From assembly GCA_964604955.1 (NCBI GenBank), contig CAZSBE010000010.1, positions 1-46,261 on the forward strand: 46,261 nt of DNA. Reading direction: 5' to 3'. The stretch comes from JALGWA01 sp964604955 (GTDB lineage: Bacteria > Arandabacterota > Arandabacteria > Arandabacterales > JALGWA01). The notes below the pieces were generated by a model. That model did no database searches. It was not told where the DNA came from and saw only the letters and a program-made list of their open reading frames with translations. The translations under genes were made by a program, and so were the position numbers. Within the stretch, counting starts at the first letter, position 1. Each line of letters starts with the position of its first letter. Below, one piece after another: positions 34,687-42,703 of this stretch.

Positions 34687-35883
34687 ATGGTTGTTCTCGT
34701 GTTGGACTCGGAAGCCTATGACTTTGACTATCTCCTCTGGGAATCCGCGAAAGACGAGATCCTGGCGCGAGGGCGGGTGACAGGGGTCGGGACTCGCACG
34801 GCCATATTGAGGCATCAGGTGGGCGCGCAGTCGATGCATCAGATCGTGCTCGACCTTCCGGACTGCAGAACGGCGCTGAAGCACGTTCTGTCGAGCCTCT
34901 CGGACCCCAAGATCGGGGCGATCACGAGCGAGAGTGAAATCGAAGCCGTAGGCCACCGCGTCGTGCACGGCTGCAGCAAGTACACGGAACCGACGGTCAT
35001 CACGGCCGACGTGATCTCGGATGTGATGGACTTCGCCGACTACGCGCCCAAGCACAACCCTTACAATCTCGACGGCATAAAGGCGGCGCGCGCGCTGCTT
35101 CCCGACGTGCCGCATGTGGCGGTATTCGACACGGCTTTTTACATGACGCTTCCGCCCAAGGCCTATCTTTACGGCCTGCCCTATAAATACTACTCGCAGT
35201 ATGGCATCAGGAAGTACGGCTTTCACGGACCCTCGCACAGGTACGCCTGCGAGCGGGCCTGTTTCCTGGCGGGCATCCCCTTCGAGAACGCGCGGGTAAT
35301 AAGCATGCACCTGGGCAGGGGAGCGAGCGTCACCGCGACCGACCACGGCAAGTGCATCGACACTTCCATGGGGTTCTCGCCGCTCGAAGGGCTTCTCATG
35401 GAAACGCGCTGCGGAGATGTAGACCCGGAGGCCCTTCTCCAGATCATGGCCAAAGAAGACCTGACGCCGCGGACGCTGAGCGACCTCCTCTCCAGACGCT
35501 CGGGGGTACTGGGCCTTAGCGGCATGGGGAAGTTCGAGGACATCGTCACCGCCGCCAGAGACGGCGACAAGCGGGCGCAGACCACGCTCGAGGTCTTCGC
35601 GCACAGGGTACGCAAGTACATCGGCGCCTACGTGCTCGAGCTCGGCGGCGTGGATGTAGCAGTCTTCACCGCATTCATGGCTGAAGGATATCCGGTGGTA
35701 AGGGAGATGGTGTGCAGGGACCTCGAGTTCATGGGCCTCAAGATCGACGCGGACATCAATGCAAAGCTCATCTGGGCGGAAGGCGAGATCAGCACCTCCG
35801 ACTCCGGCGTCAGGGTATACTGCATTCCGCATAATGAGGAGCTCATAATCGCTCAGAGGGTGTATAAGGCGATAAGCGGCTGA
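34687..35883 (+). CDS. Acetate-kinase-family protein with altered active site
   Basis: This 398-residue protein aligns over its whole length with AckA. It keeps GHRVVHG, FDTAF, KYGFHGPSH, MHLGRGASV, DTSMGFSPLEG and ETRCGDVDP, which carry the acyl-phosphate-site Arg, Asp and His residues. The N-terminal phosphate-binding motif (normally NxGSSSxK) instead reads DSEAYDFD. The normal adenine-side GGIGEN reads AFMAEG, keeping only the Glu. FDTAFH has become FDTAFY, and the SGxSxDxR motif is lost. No frameshift explains this, since surrounding similarity continues in frame. It may therefore use another nucleotide or acyl phosphate, or serve a non-catalytic role. No phosphotransacetylase gene is adjacent; an ECF S component and a TonB receptor follow in the operon. 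Confidence 0.8.
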   Translation: MVVLVLDSEAYDFDYLLWESAKDEILARGRVTGVGTRTAILRHQVGAQSMHQIVLDLPDCRTALKHVLSSLSDPKIGAITSESEIEAVGHRVVHGCSKYTEPTVITADVISDVMDFADYAPKHNPYNLDGIKAARALLPDVPHVAVFDTAFYMTLPPKAYLYGLPYKYYSQYGIRKYGFHGPSHRYACERACFLAGIPFENARVISMHLGRGASVTATDHGKCIDTSMGFSPLEGLLMETRCGDVDPEALLQIMAKEDLTPRTLSDLLSRRSGVLGLSGMGKFEDIVTAARDGDKRAQTTLEVFAHRVRKYIGAYVLELGGVDVAVFTAFMAEGYPVVREMVCRDLEFMGLKIDADINAKLIWAEGEISTSDSGVRVYCIPHNEELIIAQRVYKAISG

Positions 35884-35893
35884 CGGGTGCCGC

Positions 35894-36412
35894 ATGAAAT
35901 CCAATCTCGCAGTAACCGCAGTTCTCATAGCCCTGAGCGTTACGCTCGGGCTTCTTCTGGTCGCGGTTCCCAATGTCGAGGGCATATCGGCCGTGAGCTT
36001 CTTCTCCGGAGCCATCCTCGGCGCGGGCGGCGGCGCCCTGGTGGGAGCTGCGGCCATGGGCCTGTTCTCGGTCCTCAACCCGCTGGGTCCCGCGGCGTTT
36101 CCGGTCTTTCTGGCGCAGGTGCTGGGCATGGCACTCATGGGCTTATCGGGCGCCCTGTGGGTAAGGCCAGTGGACTCCCCGGCGAAAGCCGCTTTGCTTG
36201 CAAGCCTCTTCGCGGGTGTGTTAACCTTCCTCTATGACGTTTTCACCAACTACGGGTTCGCCCTCACGATGGGCAAGTGGAGCGACCCGCTGCCTTTCAT
36301 CGCCGCGGGGATACCTTTTTCGGTCATGCACATCGTTTCGAACGTCCTCATTTTCGCGGGAGTGGGCGCGTTTATCTTCCTGAGGCACAGACCTCGAAGG
36401 GACGCTGATTGA
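35894..36412 (+). CDS. ECF-transporter-type S component (substrate-binding membrane protein)
   Basis: This 172-residue protein has about five or six membrane helices and almost no soluble part. LLLVAVPNVEGISAVSFFSG and ILGAGGGALVGAAAMGLFSV match the PNVE-type signature and Gly/Ala-rich helices of ECF substrate-specific (S) components, which capture vitamins or metals for import. The ATPase and T subunits are not in this window; group-II ECF systems share those from elsewhere in the genome. It lies ten bases after the acetate-kinase-like gene and one base before a TonB-dependent receptor. That arrangement suggests a two-membrane uptake route in which the receptor brings a vitamin-like ligand across the outer membrane. 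The ligand cannot be read from the sequence. Confidence 0.7.
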   Translation: MKSNLAVTAVLIALSVTLGLLLVAVPNVEGISAVSFFSGAILGAGGGALVGAAAMGLFSVLNPLGPAAFPVFLAQVLGMALMGLSGALWVRPVDSPAKAALLASLFAGVLTFLYDVFTNYGFALTMGKWSDPLPFIAAGIPFSVMHIVSNVLIFAGVGAFIFLRHRPRRDAD

Positions 36413-36413
36413 T

Positions 36414-38444
36414 ATGCAAAGGTCTATAGTGCATGTCGCGCTCTGGGGACTGGTATTCCTGGCCGCAGCGCGCGGCGCCGGGGCCGGGGATGCTCCCGGC
36501 ACCGGGCTCCAGGTCGCGCCGGCGCCGGCGCCAGGTGACTCGCTTGCGGCGCCAGGTGACTCGCTTGCGGTGCCTGGTGACTCGCTTGCGGTGCCTGGTG
36601 ACTCGCTCGCGTCTCCCGGTGACTCGCTTGCGGCGCCTCCCGACTCTGCGGGCGCCGTTGGGGATTCGGGAGCTCCGGCCGGCGGGGCCGCCCGCGACGG
36701 CGTTATCCACGAGCCGCCCGACATCAGGTTTCTCGGAAACTCGCTCCACGGACTCAGGCCCATGTATGCGTATGATTTCCGGGAGGCGGGCGGGGAGGAG
36801 ATGCTGGAGTTGGTTTCTTTCGATCCCGCCGGGGCTCTGGTCCCGGATGCGGGCATCAGGTACATCGACCGCGGCTTCTATGGAGGCCCGCAGTTCATAA
36901 GCGTCCGGGGAAGGGACCCGCACACTACGGGTTTCACGATGGACGGCGTTCCGGTCACTGACCCCCAGATCGAAGTCTTCGACCCGCACTGGCTTCCCAT
37001 TGAGGGCACAGAGAGGATTGAGGTGATCAAGGGCCCGGCGACCGCTCTCTCCGGGGGCGGCGGCGCCGGTGGCCTTATGAATTGGGTTTCACACAATGTT
37101 CTGCCTCCTGTTCCGCTGACGCGGACCAATGTGTGGTTCGGGAGTTTCGACACCCGTCTCGTGGGCGCGAGTTTCTCCCGTAGCGTCGGCAGCAATTTCG
37201 GTCTCATGGGTGCGTACGACTACTTCAGCACTGCCGGGCATGTGGACGGCGCGAGCTCCAAGGGAGAGAAGCTCTACGCCAAGGTCTCGGCCAGGTTTCC
37301 CGCGTCGGTCAAGTTCGACGTCATAGCCTACAGGCATGTGGGCGACACGGGCGTCCTCGGGGCCGGCTACACCGGCCGCCTGGACAACCGCACCTTCCTG
37401 GACCTTTCAGTCGAGATGGGCAAGGAGTCCGTCTATGACCTGGACTTCTACTATTTCGACGTTCGCGAGACCTTTCGGGGAGATTCCCTGAACACATATG
37501 ACGGCTCCCTGGCCGGGGTGAACCTGGTGTGGACCGGAGATGAGGCGGTGCGCCACGTGAGGCGGCTGGGGGCCTCGGTCAAGACGAAGAACACGACTGC
37601 GGTCAAAGATATCTTGGAAGGTTCGGGCTTCGCCGAGTTCGCTTATGACCGGGGGTGGCTCGCCGGGCTGGCCATCGTCCGGGCCGAGCAGAATTCGGAG
37701 CACGGCTTCCAGTACGCCCTCTCGGTTCCCCTGACCTTTGCCCTGCCGCGCGGGTTCGGGCTCGCCGGACGCGTGGACCGGGGCTACACCTATCCCCTCG
37801 CCCGCGGCATTACAACGAGCGGGGAAGGGGACGAGGTGGAGAAAGTCAGGAGCGTTGCGGGCGGTATTTTGTGGAATGCCAAGATATTACGGTTATCACT
37901 TAACATGTTTTATTACGATATTTCCGACGCCGCAGTATACACAACCGGCGACTCCTGCGACACGCATCCGGTCAGGGGAGCCGGCATAGACATGGTGGGC
38001 GGGGAGATCGGAGTATACCTTCCCCCGTTGCACGGTTTCGAGGGCACGGTCTCCTTTTCGACAGGGGATTCCAATGAAGCCGTGGAGGGGGAGAGCCAGA
38101 CCCAGCCCCTCAGCGTCGTGGCCTGGGGCATCAGGTACGGCAGGCAGTTCACGCGGCACATAGGCTCGGGGCTTACGTTCGCGGGAAGGTGGTCCTCCCG
38201 GACAGACCTGGGGCGCAGATGGAAGTGCGTCGATGAGGCCTGCACGGTGACGGAATGCCTGGACGATGCCGGTCTGCCGGCGGTCAAATCCGCCCTGCTG
38301 TACGGGTACCTCGCCTTTGACGACGCCCGCGTCTTCTTCCGCATCCGGAACCTCTTCAACGAGAAAACACCCGTATCCTGGGATAACCCGAGCCTGCCGG
38401 CCAGGTCCTACGAATTCGGCCTGACCTGGGACCTCCACGACTGA
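36414..38444 (+). CDS. TonB-dependent outer-membrane receptor with repeat-rich N terminus
   Basis: This 676-residue protein has a signal peptide (about 1-24). A low-complexity linker (about 30-85) built of PGDSLA units is followed by a plug domain (about 110-225: ISVRGRDPHTTGFTMDGVPV, IEGTERIEVIKGPATALSGG, GGLMNWVSH) and a barrel with many aromatic strands. It ends in VFFRIRNLFNEKTPVSW and FGLTWDLHD, the usual TonB-receptor C terminus. Extracellular loops contain Cys (CVDEACTVTEC) that may form disulfides. No classical TonB box is evident before the plug. The receptor is in an operon with an ECF S component, so it probably takes up a vitamin or cofactor-like compound. Confidence 0.9.
   Translation: MQRSIVHVALWGLVFLAAARGAGAGDAPGTGLQVAPAPAPGDSLAAPGDSLAVPGDSLAVPGDSLASPGDSLAAPPDSAGAVGDSGAPAGGAARDGVIHEPPDIRFLGNSLHGLRPMYAYDFREAGGEEMLELVSFDPAGALVPDAGIRYIDRGFYGGPQFISVRGRDPHTTGFTMDGVPVTDPQIEVFDPHWLPIEGTERIEVIKGPATALSGGGGAGGLMNWVSHNVLPPVPLTRTNVWFGSFDTRLVGASFSRSVGSNFGLMGAYDYFSTAGHVDGASSKGEKLYAKVSARFPASVKFDVIAYRHVGDTGVLGAGYTGRLDNRTFLDLSVEMGKESVYDLDFYYFDVRETFRGDSLNTYDGSLAGVNLVWTGDEAVRHVRRLGASVKTKNTTAVKDILEGSGFAEFAYDRGWLAGLAIVRAEQNSEHGFQYALSVPLTFALPRGFGLAGRVDRGYTYPLARGITTSGEGDEVEKVRSVAGGILWNAKILRLSLNMFYYDISDAAVYTTGDSCDTHPVRGAGIDMVGGEIGVYLPPLHGFEGTVSFSTGDSNEAVEGESQTQPLSVVAWGIRYGRQFTRHIGSGLTFAGRWSSRTDLGRRWKCVDEACTVTECLDDAGLPAVKSALLYGYLAFDDARVFFRIRNLFNEKTPVSWDNPSLPARSYEFGLTWDLHD
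36531..36635 (+). repeat. Five-copy 21-bp tandem repeat in the TonB-receptor gene
   Basis: Five units of 21 bases, each coding PGDSLA plus one Ala, Val or Ser, run from Pro40 of the protein; a degenerate sixth unit follows at 36636-36656. Units are nearly identical at the DNA level (GGTGACTCGCTTGCG recurs), so length variation by slippage is plausible and would preserve the frame. Confidence 0.9.
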
Positions 38445-38499
38445 CCGATGAGGGCCGGCCCTTGTGCAAATCAAGACCTGACCCCCTCTTAAAGTTTGC

Positions 38500-38528
38500 T
38501 TGACACCCCTGGTGGGGGCTTGTAGGCT
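38500..38528 (+). promoter_or_regulatory. Sigma-70-type promoter of the nitroreductase gene, nearly leaderless
   Basis: Perfect -35 TTGACA (38500-38505), 17 bases, TAGGCT (38523-38528). Transcription should start near 38535, about three bases before the ATG at 38538, so the mRNA would lack a normal leader. No ribosome site precedes the ATG. Confidence 0.65.
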
Positions 38529-38537
38529 CGCCTTGCT

Positions 38538-39221
38538 ATGAGGACAGCCCTTCTCACTATTGTCGGTTTGTTCATCCTCACATCAAGCGCCTTGAGCGGT
38601 ACGATCGGCCTGCCCGAGCCCGTCTACAGGGGGCTCTCCGTTGAGGAAGCCATCATGCGGAGGCGCTCGGAGAGGTCCTACAGCGGCGAAGCCCTCAGCC
38701 TGGCCGAACTCTCCCAGATCCTCTTCGCGGCGCAGGGCATCACGGGCGCGGCCGGCGACCGGGCGCTGCGGGCGGCCCCGTCGGCGGGTGCCACGTATCC
38801 CTACGAAGTGTACGTGTTCGCGAACAGGGTGGAGGGCCTCGAGCCCGGCATATATCACTACCTGCCCCAGGGCCACGGCGTGGAGCTCGTGAGGGCGGGC
38901 GAGTTCGGCGAGGCCCTGTCCGAGGCGTGCCTCGGGCAGGCGATGCCGGCCGAGGGGGCCGTGTCGATTGTGCTCGCTGCGGTGGCCGGGAGGACGATAG
39001 ACGTCTATGGCGAGCGAGGGCTGATATACATCTATATGGAGGCGGGCCACATCAGCGAGAACATATACCTCGAGTGCGCCTCGCTGGGCCTGGCGGTGGT
39101 CGCCGTCGGAGCCTTCTACGAATCCGGGATCGACGCCCTGATCGGGCTCGACGGGGAACGGGAGGCCACAATATACGTTAACTGCATAGGAAGAAAGGTG
39201 GCGGCTGAAAATGGACCTTAG
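38538..39221 (+). CDS. Exported SagB-type nitroreductase
   Basis: This 227-residue protein has a Sec-type signal peptide (MRTALLTIVGLFILTSSALS) fused to a nitroreductase domain. FMN-binding segments are AIMRRRSERSYSGEAL (N-terminal RRS), RAAPSAGATYPYEVYVFA and YIYMEAGHISENIYLECASL followed by GLAVVAVGAF. These match the SagB/ThcOx subgroup, whose cytoplasmic members oxidise azolines to azoles in peptide natural products, but no precursor or cyclodehydratase is present here. A signal peptide is unusual for a flavin enzyme of this family and implies a periplasmic reductase. The twin-Arg motif of a Tat substrate is absent. The CvpA gene starts 11 bases before its stop. Substrate unknown. Confidence 0.8.
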   Translation: MRTALLTIVGLFILTSSALSGTIGLPEPVYRGLSVEEAIMRRRSERSYSGEALSLAELSQILFAAQGITGAAGDRALRAAPSAGATYPYEVYVFANRVEGLEPGIYHYLPQGHGVELVRAGEFGEALSEACLGQAMPAEGAVSIVLAAVAGRTIDVYGERGLIYIYMEAGHISENIYLECASLGLAVVAVGAFYESGIDALIGLDGEREATIYVNCIGRKVAAENGP

Positions 39222-39711
39222 CTGGCTTGACGCCACAATAGGCATCCTGCTGTTGCTGGGCTTCATTCACGGGGTGGTGAAGGGCGCCATACAGGAGATA
39301 GCCGGCGCCCTGGCAATCGTGGTCGGCATCGTCGTGGCGGGTTACGTCACTGCGGCAACATCGGCCCAGACCGACAATCTCTCGCATCCCACGGGAGCCA
39401 AGGTCTTCGTGTTCGTCATCGCGTTCCTCGTTGTCGCCCTGCTGATAGGTCTCCTGGGCAAGCTCATCTCCGGGCTCGCCAAGGCGGCCAATCTCAAGCT
39501 GATAGACAGGGTGCTCGGCGGCATCGTGGGCGCCTGCATTGTGGGGATAGCCATAGGCCTGGTGCTCACGCTCATCGAGAGGCTCGGAGTGAACATCGAC
39601 ACGCTGAGAGAATCGGCCCTCATTTCATATCTGCTCCACGCGGTGGCGTATCTCTCGAGGTTCCTCCCGGAAGTGGCCCGCGACGTCGGCGCCTCCGACA
39701 TATCTCTATAG
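39211..39711 (+). CDS. CvpA-family membrane protein
   Basis: This 166-residue protein starts at an ATG that overlaps the preceding gene by 11 bases. It has four hydrophobic helices in the CvpA arrangement: WLDATIGILLLLGFIHGVVK, IAGALAIVVGIVVAGYV, VFVFVIAFLVVALLIGLLGK and RVLGGIVGACIVGIAIGLVL. The motif DRVLGGIVGACIV is a strong family marker. CvpA is linked to colicin V production and envelope stress in enterobacteria, but its molecular activity is unknown. The gene lies 10 bases before the phosphomannomutase gene, so it belongs to the nitroreductase-to-ManC transcription unit. Confidence 0.9.
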   Translation: MDLSWLDATIGILLLLGFIHGVVKGAIQEIAGALAIVVGIVVAGYVTAATSAQTDNLSHPTGAKVFVFVIAFLVVALLIGLLGKLISGLAKAANLKLIDRVLGGIVGACIVGIAIGLVLTLIERLGVNIDTLRESALISYLLHAVAYLSRFLPEVARDVGASDISL

Positions 39712-39721
39712 AAAGGACAGT

Positions 39722-41098
39722 ATGGACATCAATCCGGACATATTCCGCCAGTACGACATCAGGGGAAGGGTCGATACCGACCTCACCGAGGACTCGGTTT
39801 CCGTGCTCGGCAGGGCCTTCGGCGCCTACCTCGCCGGGGCCGGCGCCAAGAAGGTATCACTGGCCAGCGATAACAGGCTGAGCTCGGACGGCTTCCGGGA
39901 GATCCTCGGCGAGGAGCTCTCCAAGTCGGGCCTCCACGTCGTCGACTACGGCGTCATTCCGACGCCCGTGTTCTACTCCACGCTCTTCATGACCGACTCG
40001 GATGGCGGCGTGATGATCACCGGCAGCCACAATCCGCCCGAATTCAACGGGTTCAAGATCGCCCGCGGCGAGAGCACCATATACGGCGACGAGATACAGA
40101 AGATCCGCCAGATAGCCGAGAACGGGCGGTTCACCGTGGGCAAGGGCAGTGTCACAGCGGGTGATGCGAAGCCGGCCTATATCGAGCACCTCGTCGGGAA
40201 CCTCGACCTGGGCCGCAGGGTGAAGATCGCGGTGGACTGCGGCAACGGAACGGGCGGAGTCATAGTCCCCGACCTTTTCGACAGGTTCGATCTGGACTAC
40301 AAGTGCCTGTACTGCGAACCCGACGGCAACTATCCCAACCATCACCCCGACCCCACTGCGCCCCGCTACCTCGACGACCTCATAAAGACGGTTACGGACG
40401 GCGGCTATGAGGGCGGCATCGCCTATGACGGTGACGCCGACAGGATCGGCGTGGTCGATGAGAAGGGCCGGATTATCTGGGGTGACAGGCTGCTCATCAT
40501 CTTCTCCCGCGATATACTGAGGACAAACCCCGGAGCCAGGGTGATATTCGAGGTCAAGTGCTCGCAGGCCCTGGTGGAAGCTATCGATCAGGCGGGCGGC
40601 GTCCCCATAATGTGGAAGACAGGCCACTCGCTCATAAAGAGCAAGATGAAGTCCGAAGAGGCGCTGCTGGGCGGAGAAATGAGCGGCCACATCTTCTTCA
40701 ACGACCGTTACTACGGTTTCGACGACGCCATCTACGCTTCCCTGAGACTCATCGAGATAATGTCGAGGTACAAGGGCACGCTCTCCTCGCTGCTCGCGGA
40801 CGTCCCGGTTTACTTCACTACCCCCGAGATAAGGCTGGAGAGCACGGACAGGGAGAAGTTCGGGATCGTCGAGAAGATGGGTGAGTACTTCAAGCACAAG
40901 TACAATATCATAGACATAGACGGAGTGAGGGTGCTCTTCAAGGACGGCTGGGGCCTGGTGAGGGCGTCCAACACCCAGCCGGTTCTTGTGCTACGCTTCG
41001 AAGCCACCAGCGAAGACAGGCTGAAGGCGATTGCCGCTGAAATGACCGCGGCCCTGAGCGACGTCATGCGGCGGCCGGTCACGCTGCCGGAGGGCTAG
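39722..41098 (+). CDS. manB: Phosphomannomutase/phosphoglucomutase
   Basis: This 458-residue enzyme of the alpha-D-phosphohexomutase family interconverts hexose 6- and 1-phosphates, here most likely mannose. The four domains are marked by FRQYDIRG (N terminus), the phosphoserine loop ITGSHNPPEFNGFK (Ser102), the magnesium loop YDGDADRIGVVDE (Asp236, Asp238, Asp240), the sugar loop GEMSGHIFF, and the phosphate-binding RASNTQPVLVLRFEA. This set is typical of AlgC/ManB-type bifunctional enzymes. It directly precedes a mannose-1-phosphate guanylyltransferase, so the pair should make GDP-mannose for LPS, capsule or glycoprotein glycans. Dual specificity towards glucose phosphate is likely, as in AlgC. 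Confidence 0.93.
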   Translation: MDINPDIFRQYDIRGRVDTDLTEDSVSVLGRAFGAYLAGAGAKKVSLASDNRLSSDGFREILGEELSKSGLHVVDYGVIPTPVFYSTLFMTDSDGGVMITGSHNPPEFNGFKIARGESTIYGDEIQKIRQIAENGRFTVGKGSVTAGDAKPAYIEHLVGNLDLGRRVKIAVDCGNGTGGVIVPDLFDRFDLDYKCLYCEPDGNYPNHHPDPTAPRYLDDLIKTVTDGGYEGGIAYDGDADRIGVVDEKGRIIWGDRLLIIFSRDILRTNPGARVIFEVKCSQALVEAIDQAGGVPIMWKTGHSLIKSKMKSEEALLGGEMSGHIFFNDRYYGFDDAIYASLRLIEIMSRYKGTLSSLLADVPVYFTTPEIRLESTDREKFGIVEKMGEYFKHKYNIIDIDGVRVLFKDGWGLVRASNTQPVLVLRFEATSEDRLKAIAAEMTAALSDVMRRPVTLPEG

Positions 41099-41099
41099 A

Positions 41100-42173
41100 A
41101 TGCGCATCGCCGTAATCATGTCGGGCGGCCGCGGGACAAGGTTCTGGCCCCTGTCGCGCACCTCGAGCCCCAAGCAGCTCGTGCCGCTGATCGACGGGAA
41201 GTCCCTGCTGGAGCTCACCATAGAGCGCGTCAGGCCCCTCTTCGATGCCGACGCGGTCTGGGTGGTCACGCAGCAGGCGCAGCTTGAGAGGACGCAGGCG
41301 GTGGTGGGCCTCGAGCCGGTGAAGGCCCTGTGCGAACCCGTCGGCAAGAACACGGCGCCCTGCATCGCCTATGTCGCCTGCCAGGCAAGGGCGCGGTTCG
41401 GCGACGCCACGCTGGCCGTCTTCCCGGCGGACCACCTCATCGAGGATGTTGAGGGTTTCAGGAAGGTGGTCGCGGCCGGCCTCGACTTCGTGGAAGACTC
41501 GGGCAACATACTGACGATCGGAATCAAGCCCGACAGGCCGGCCACCGGTTTCGGCTACATAAAGCAGGGCGCGGTCGTTGGCCGCGCGGCCGGGATGGAC
41601 TTTCGCCGGGTGAGCGGGTTCACCGAGAAGCCCGGCCCGGAAGCCGCACGGGAATATCTCCAGGACGGCTCCTACCTCTGGAACGCCGGCATATTCATGT
41701 TCAGGGCCTCCGACATGCTGGACGAGATGGAGAAGCACCTTCCGGGCATAGCCTCATCCTTCTGCGAATACGAAACGGCCGTCGGCACCGACGCTGAGGA
41801 CGAGAAGAAGTCCGCAGCCTACGCGTCGGCGCCCGAGATATCGATTGATTTCGGAGTGATGGAGAAGACCGACCGGGCCTGTGTGGTCCCCGCGGACATA
41901 GGCTGGAATGACATCGGGAACTGGGATTCGTTCTCGCGCTACCTTCCCAGGGACGCGGCCGGCAACGCGGTCAAGGGCGACCTCGTGGCGCTCGATGTCG
42001 CAAATTGCATTGTCTATTCGGAGCGTCAGGTAGTGGCTGCGCTCGGCGTCGAGAACCTCATCGTGATAGCCACCGGCGACGCCATACTGATTGCCAGAAG
42101 GGACAGGGGAGAGGAGGTGAAGAAAATCGTAGACCTGCTTGCGGCCAGAGGGCTGGAGAATCTGCTCGAATAA
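41100..42173 (+). CDS. manC: Mannose-1-phosphate guanylyltransferase
   Basis: This 357-residue nucleotidyltransferase makes GDP-mannose from GTP and mannose-1-phosphate. The N-terminal signature MSGGRGTRFWPLSRTSSPKQ, the metal motif FPADHLI, the FTEKPG loop and WNAGIFMF are all present. The C-terminal half includes IDFGVMEKTD and GWNDIGNWDSF. Its length is that of the monofunctional form, without the phosphomannose isomerase domain found in long AlgA/ManC proteins. It starts one base after the mutase stop, so the two are translationally coupled and form a two-step GDP-mannose pathway. The gap to the ComEA-like gene is 81 bases and shows no clear promoter or terminator. Confidence 0.94.
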   Translation: MRIAVIMSGGRGTRFWPLSRTSSPKQLVPLIDGKSLLELTIERVRPLFDADAVWVVTQQAQLERTQAVVGLEPVKALCEPVGKNTAPCIAYVACQARARFGDATLAVFPADHLIEDVEGFRKVVAAGLDFVEDSGNILTIGIKPDRPATGFGYIKQGAVVGRAAGMDFRRVSGFTEKPGPEAAREYLQDGSYLWNAGIFMFRASDMLDEMEKHLPGIASSFCEYETAVGTDAEDEKKSAAYASAPEISIDFGVMEKTDRACVVPADIGWNDIGNWDSFSRYLPRDAAGNAVKGDLVALDVANCIVYSERQVVAALGVENLIVIATGDAILIARRDRGEEVKKIVDLLAARGLENLLE

Positions 42174-42254
42174 CCCCGTTTCAGGCACACCGCGCGTTAA
42201 CAATATCTAAACTATTTCACAAAAGCAGACGATAGAACCATGGGTGGGGTGGGG

Positions 42255-42629
42255 ATGAACAGGAAGGAGAGGCTTGCGGGTTTCATTGTGCTCGCGACGC
42301 TGTTGCTCGGGATTATTGCGGGCTTCATAGATCGAGACGATGAGGGAATCCATGTCCTCGCCGGGGTGGATACGTGCACCTCGCGCGCGGAGCCGGAAAA
42401 TGATTCCTACCTCCGACTCGATCTAAACAAGGCCTCGGCGGGAGAACTGATGGCGCTGCCTGGTATCGGTGAGAAGAGGGCCCAGGCGATCATTGCGTGG
42501 CGCGATGCGAACGGGCCGTTTTGCCGCGTGGACGACCTCGAAGATGTCCGTGGGATCGGGCCTGCGACGCTGGAGCGGCTGCGCGCTTTTGTATGCGTGG
42601 GGGCGGCGATACCGGAGGCGCAGGATTGA
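42255..42629 (+). CDS. ComEA-like helix-hairpin-helix protein
   Basis: This 124-residue protein has an N-terminal membrane anchor (RLAGFIVLATLLLGIIAGFI) and a C-terminal ComEA-type domain with two HhH motifs: LDLNKASAGELMALPGIGEK and VDDLEDVRGIGPATLERLRA. ComEA proteins bind double-stranded DNA in the periplasm during transformation, pulling it in after type IV pilus retraction. The start ATG at 42255 is used because GGTGGGG lies just before it; an in-frame ATG at 42240 is also possible. It sits beside pilB-pilT-pilC, which fits DNA uptake, but ComEC and ComF are not in the window. Two Cys (TC in DTCTSRA and FC in GPFCRVD) are unusual. Confidence 0.85.
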   Translation: MNRKERLAGFIVLATLLLGIIAGFIDRDDEGIHVLAGVDTCTSRAEPENDSYLRLDLNKASAGELMALPGIGEKRAQAIIAWRDANGPFCRVDDLEDVRGIGPATLERLRAFVCVGAAIPEAQD

Positions 42630-42638
42630 GGCGCTCGA

Positions 42639-42652
42639 GTGCAATCTGCAAC
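42639..42652 (+). promoter_or_regulatory. Upstream dyad site 1 of the pilB control region
   Basis: GTGCAATCTGCAAC, with core TGCA-ATC-TGCA. It is the first of three similar 14-base dyads, centred about 157 bases before the predicted sigma-54 start, a usual distance for an enhancer-binding activator site. Confidence 0.45.
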
Positions 42653-42657
42653 GGGCA

Positions 42658-42671
42658 GTGCATAATGCGAC
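42658..42671 (+). promoter_or_regulatory. Upstream dyad site 2 of the pilB control region
   Basis: GTGCATAATGCGAC, core GCAT-A-ATGC, begins 19 bases after site 1 starts. It shares nine or more positions with sites 1 and 3. Confidence 0.45.
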
Positions 42672-42703
42672 ATGGCGGCCGGGTCGCCGCCGCAAACGAA
42701 GTG

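Noticed and set aside
38451..38462. AGGGCCGGCCCT palindrome after the TonB receptor gene as terminator
   Set aside because: It has no loop and no T run follows; such short palindromes are common in GC-rich DNA.
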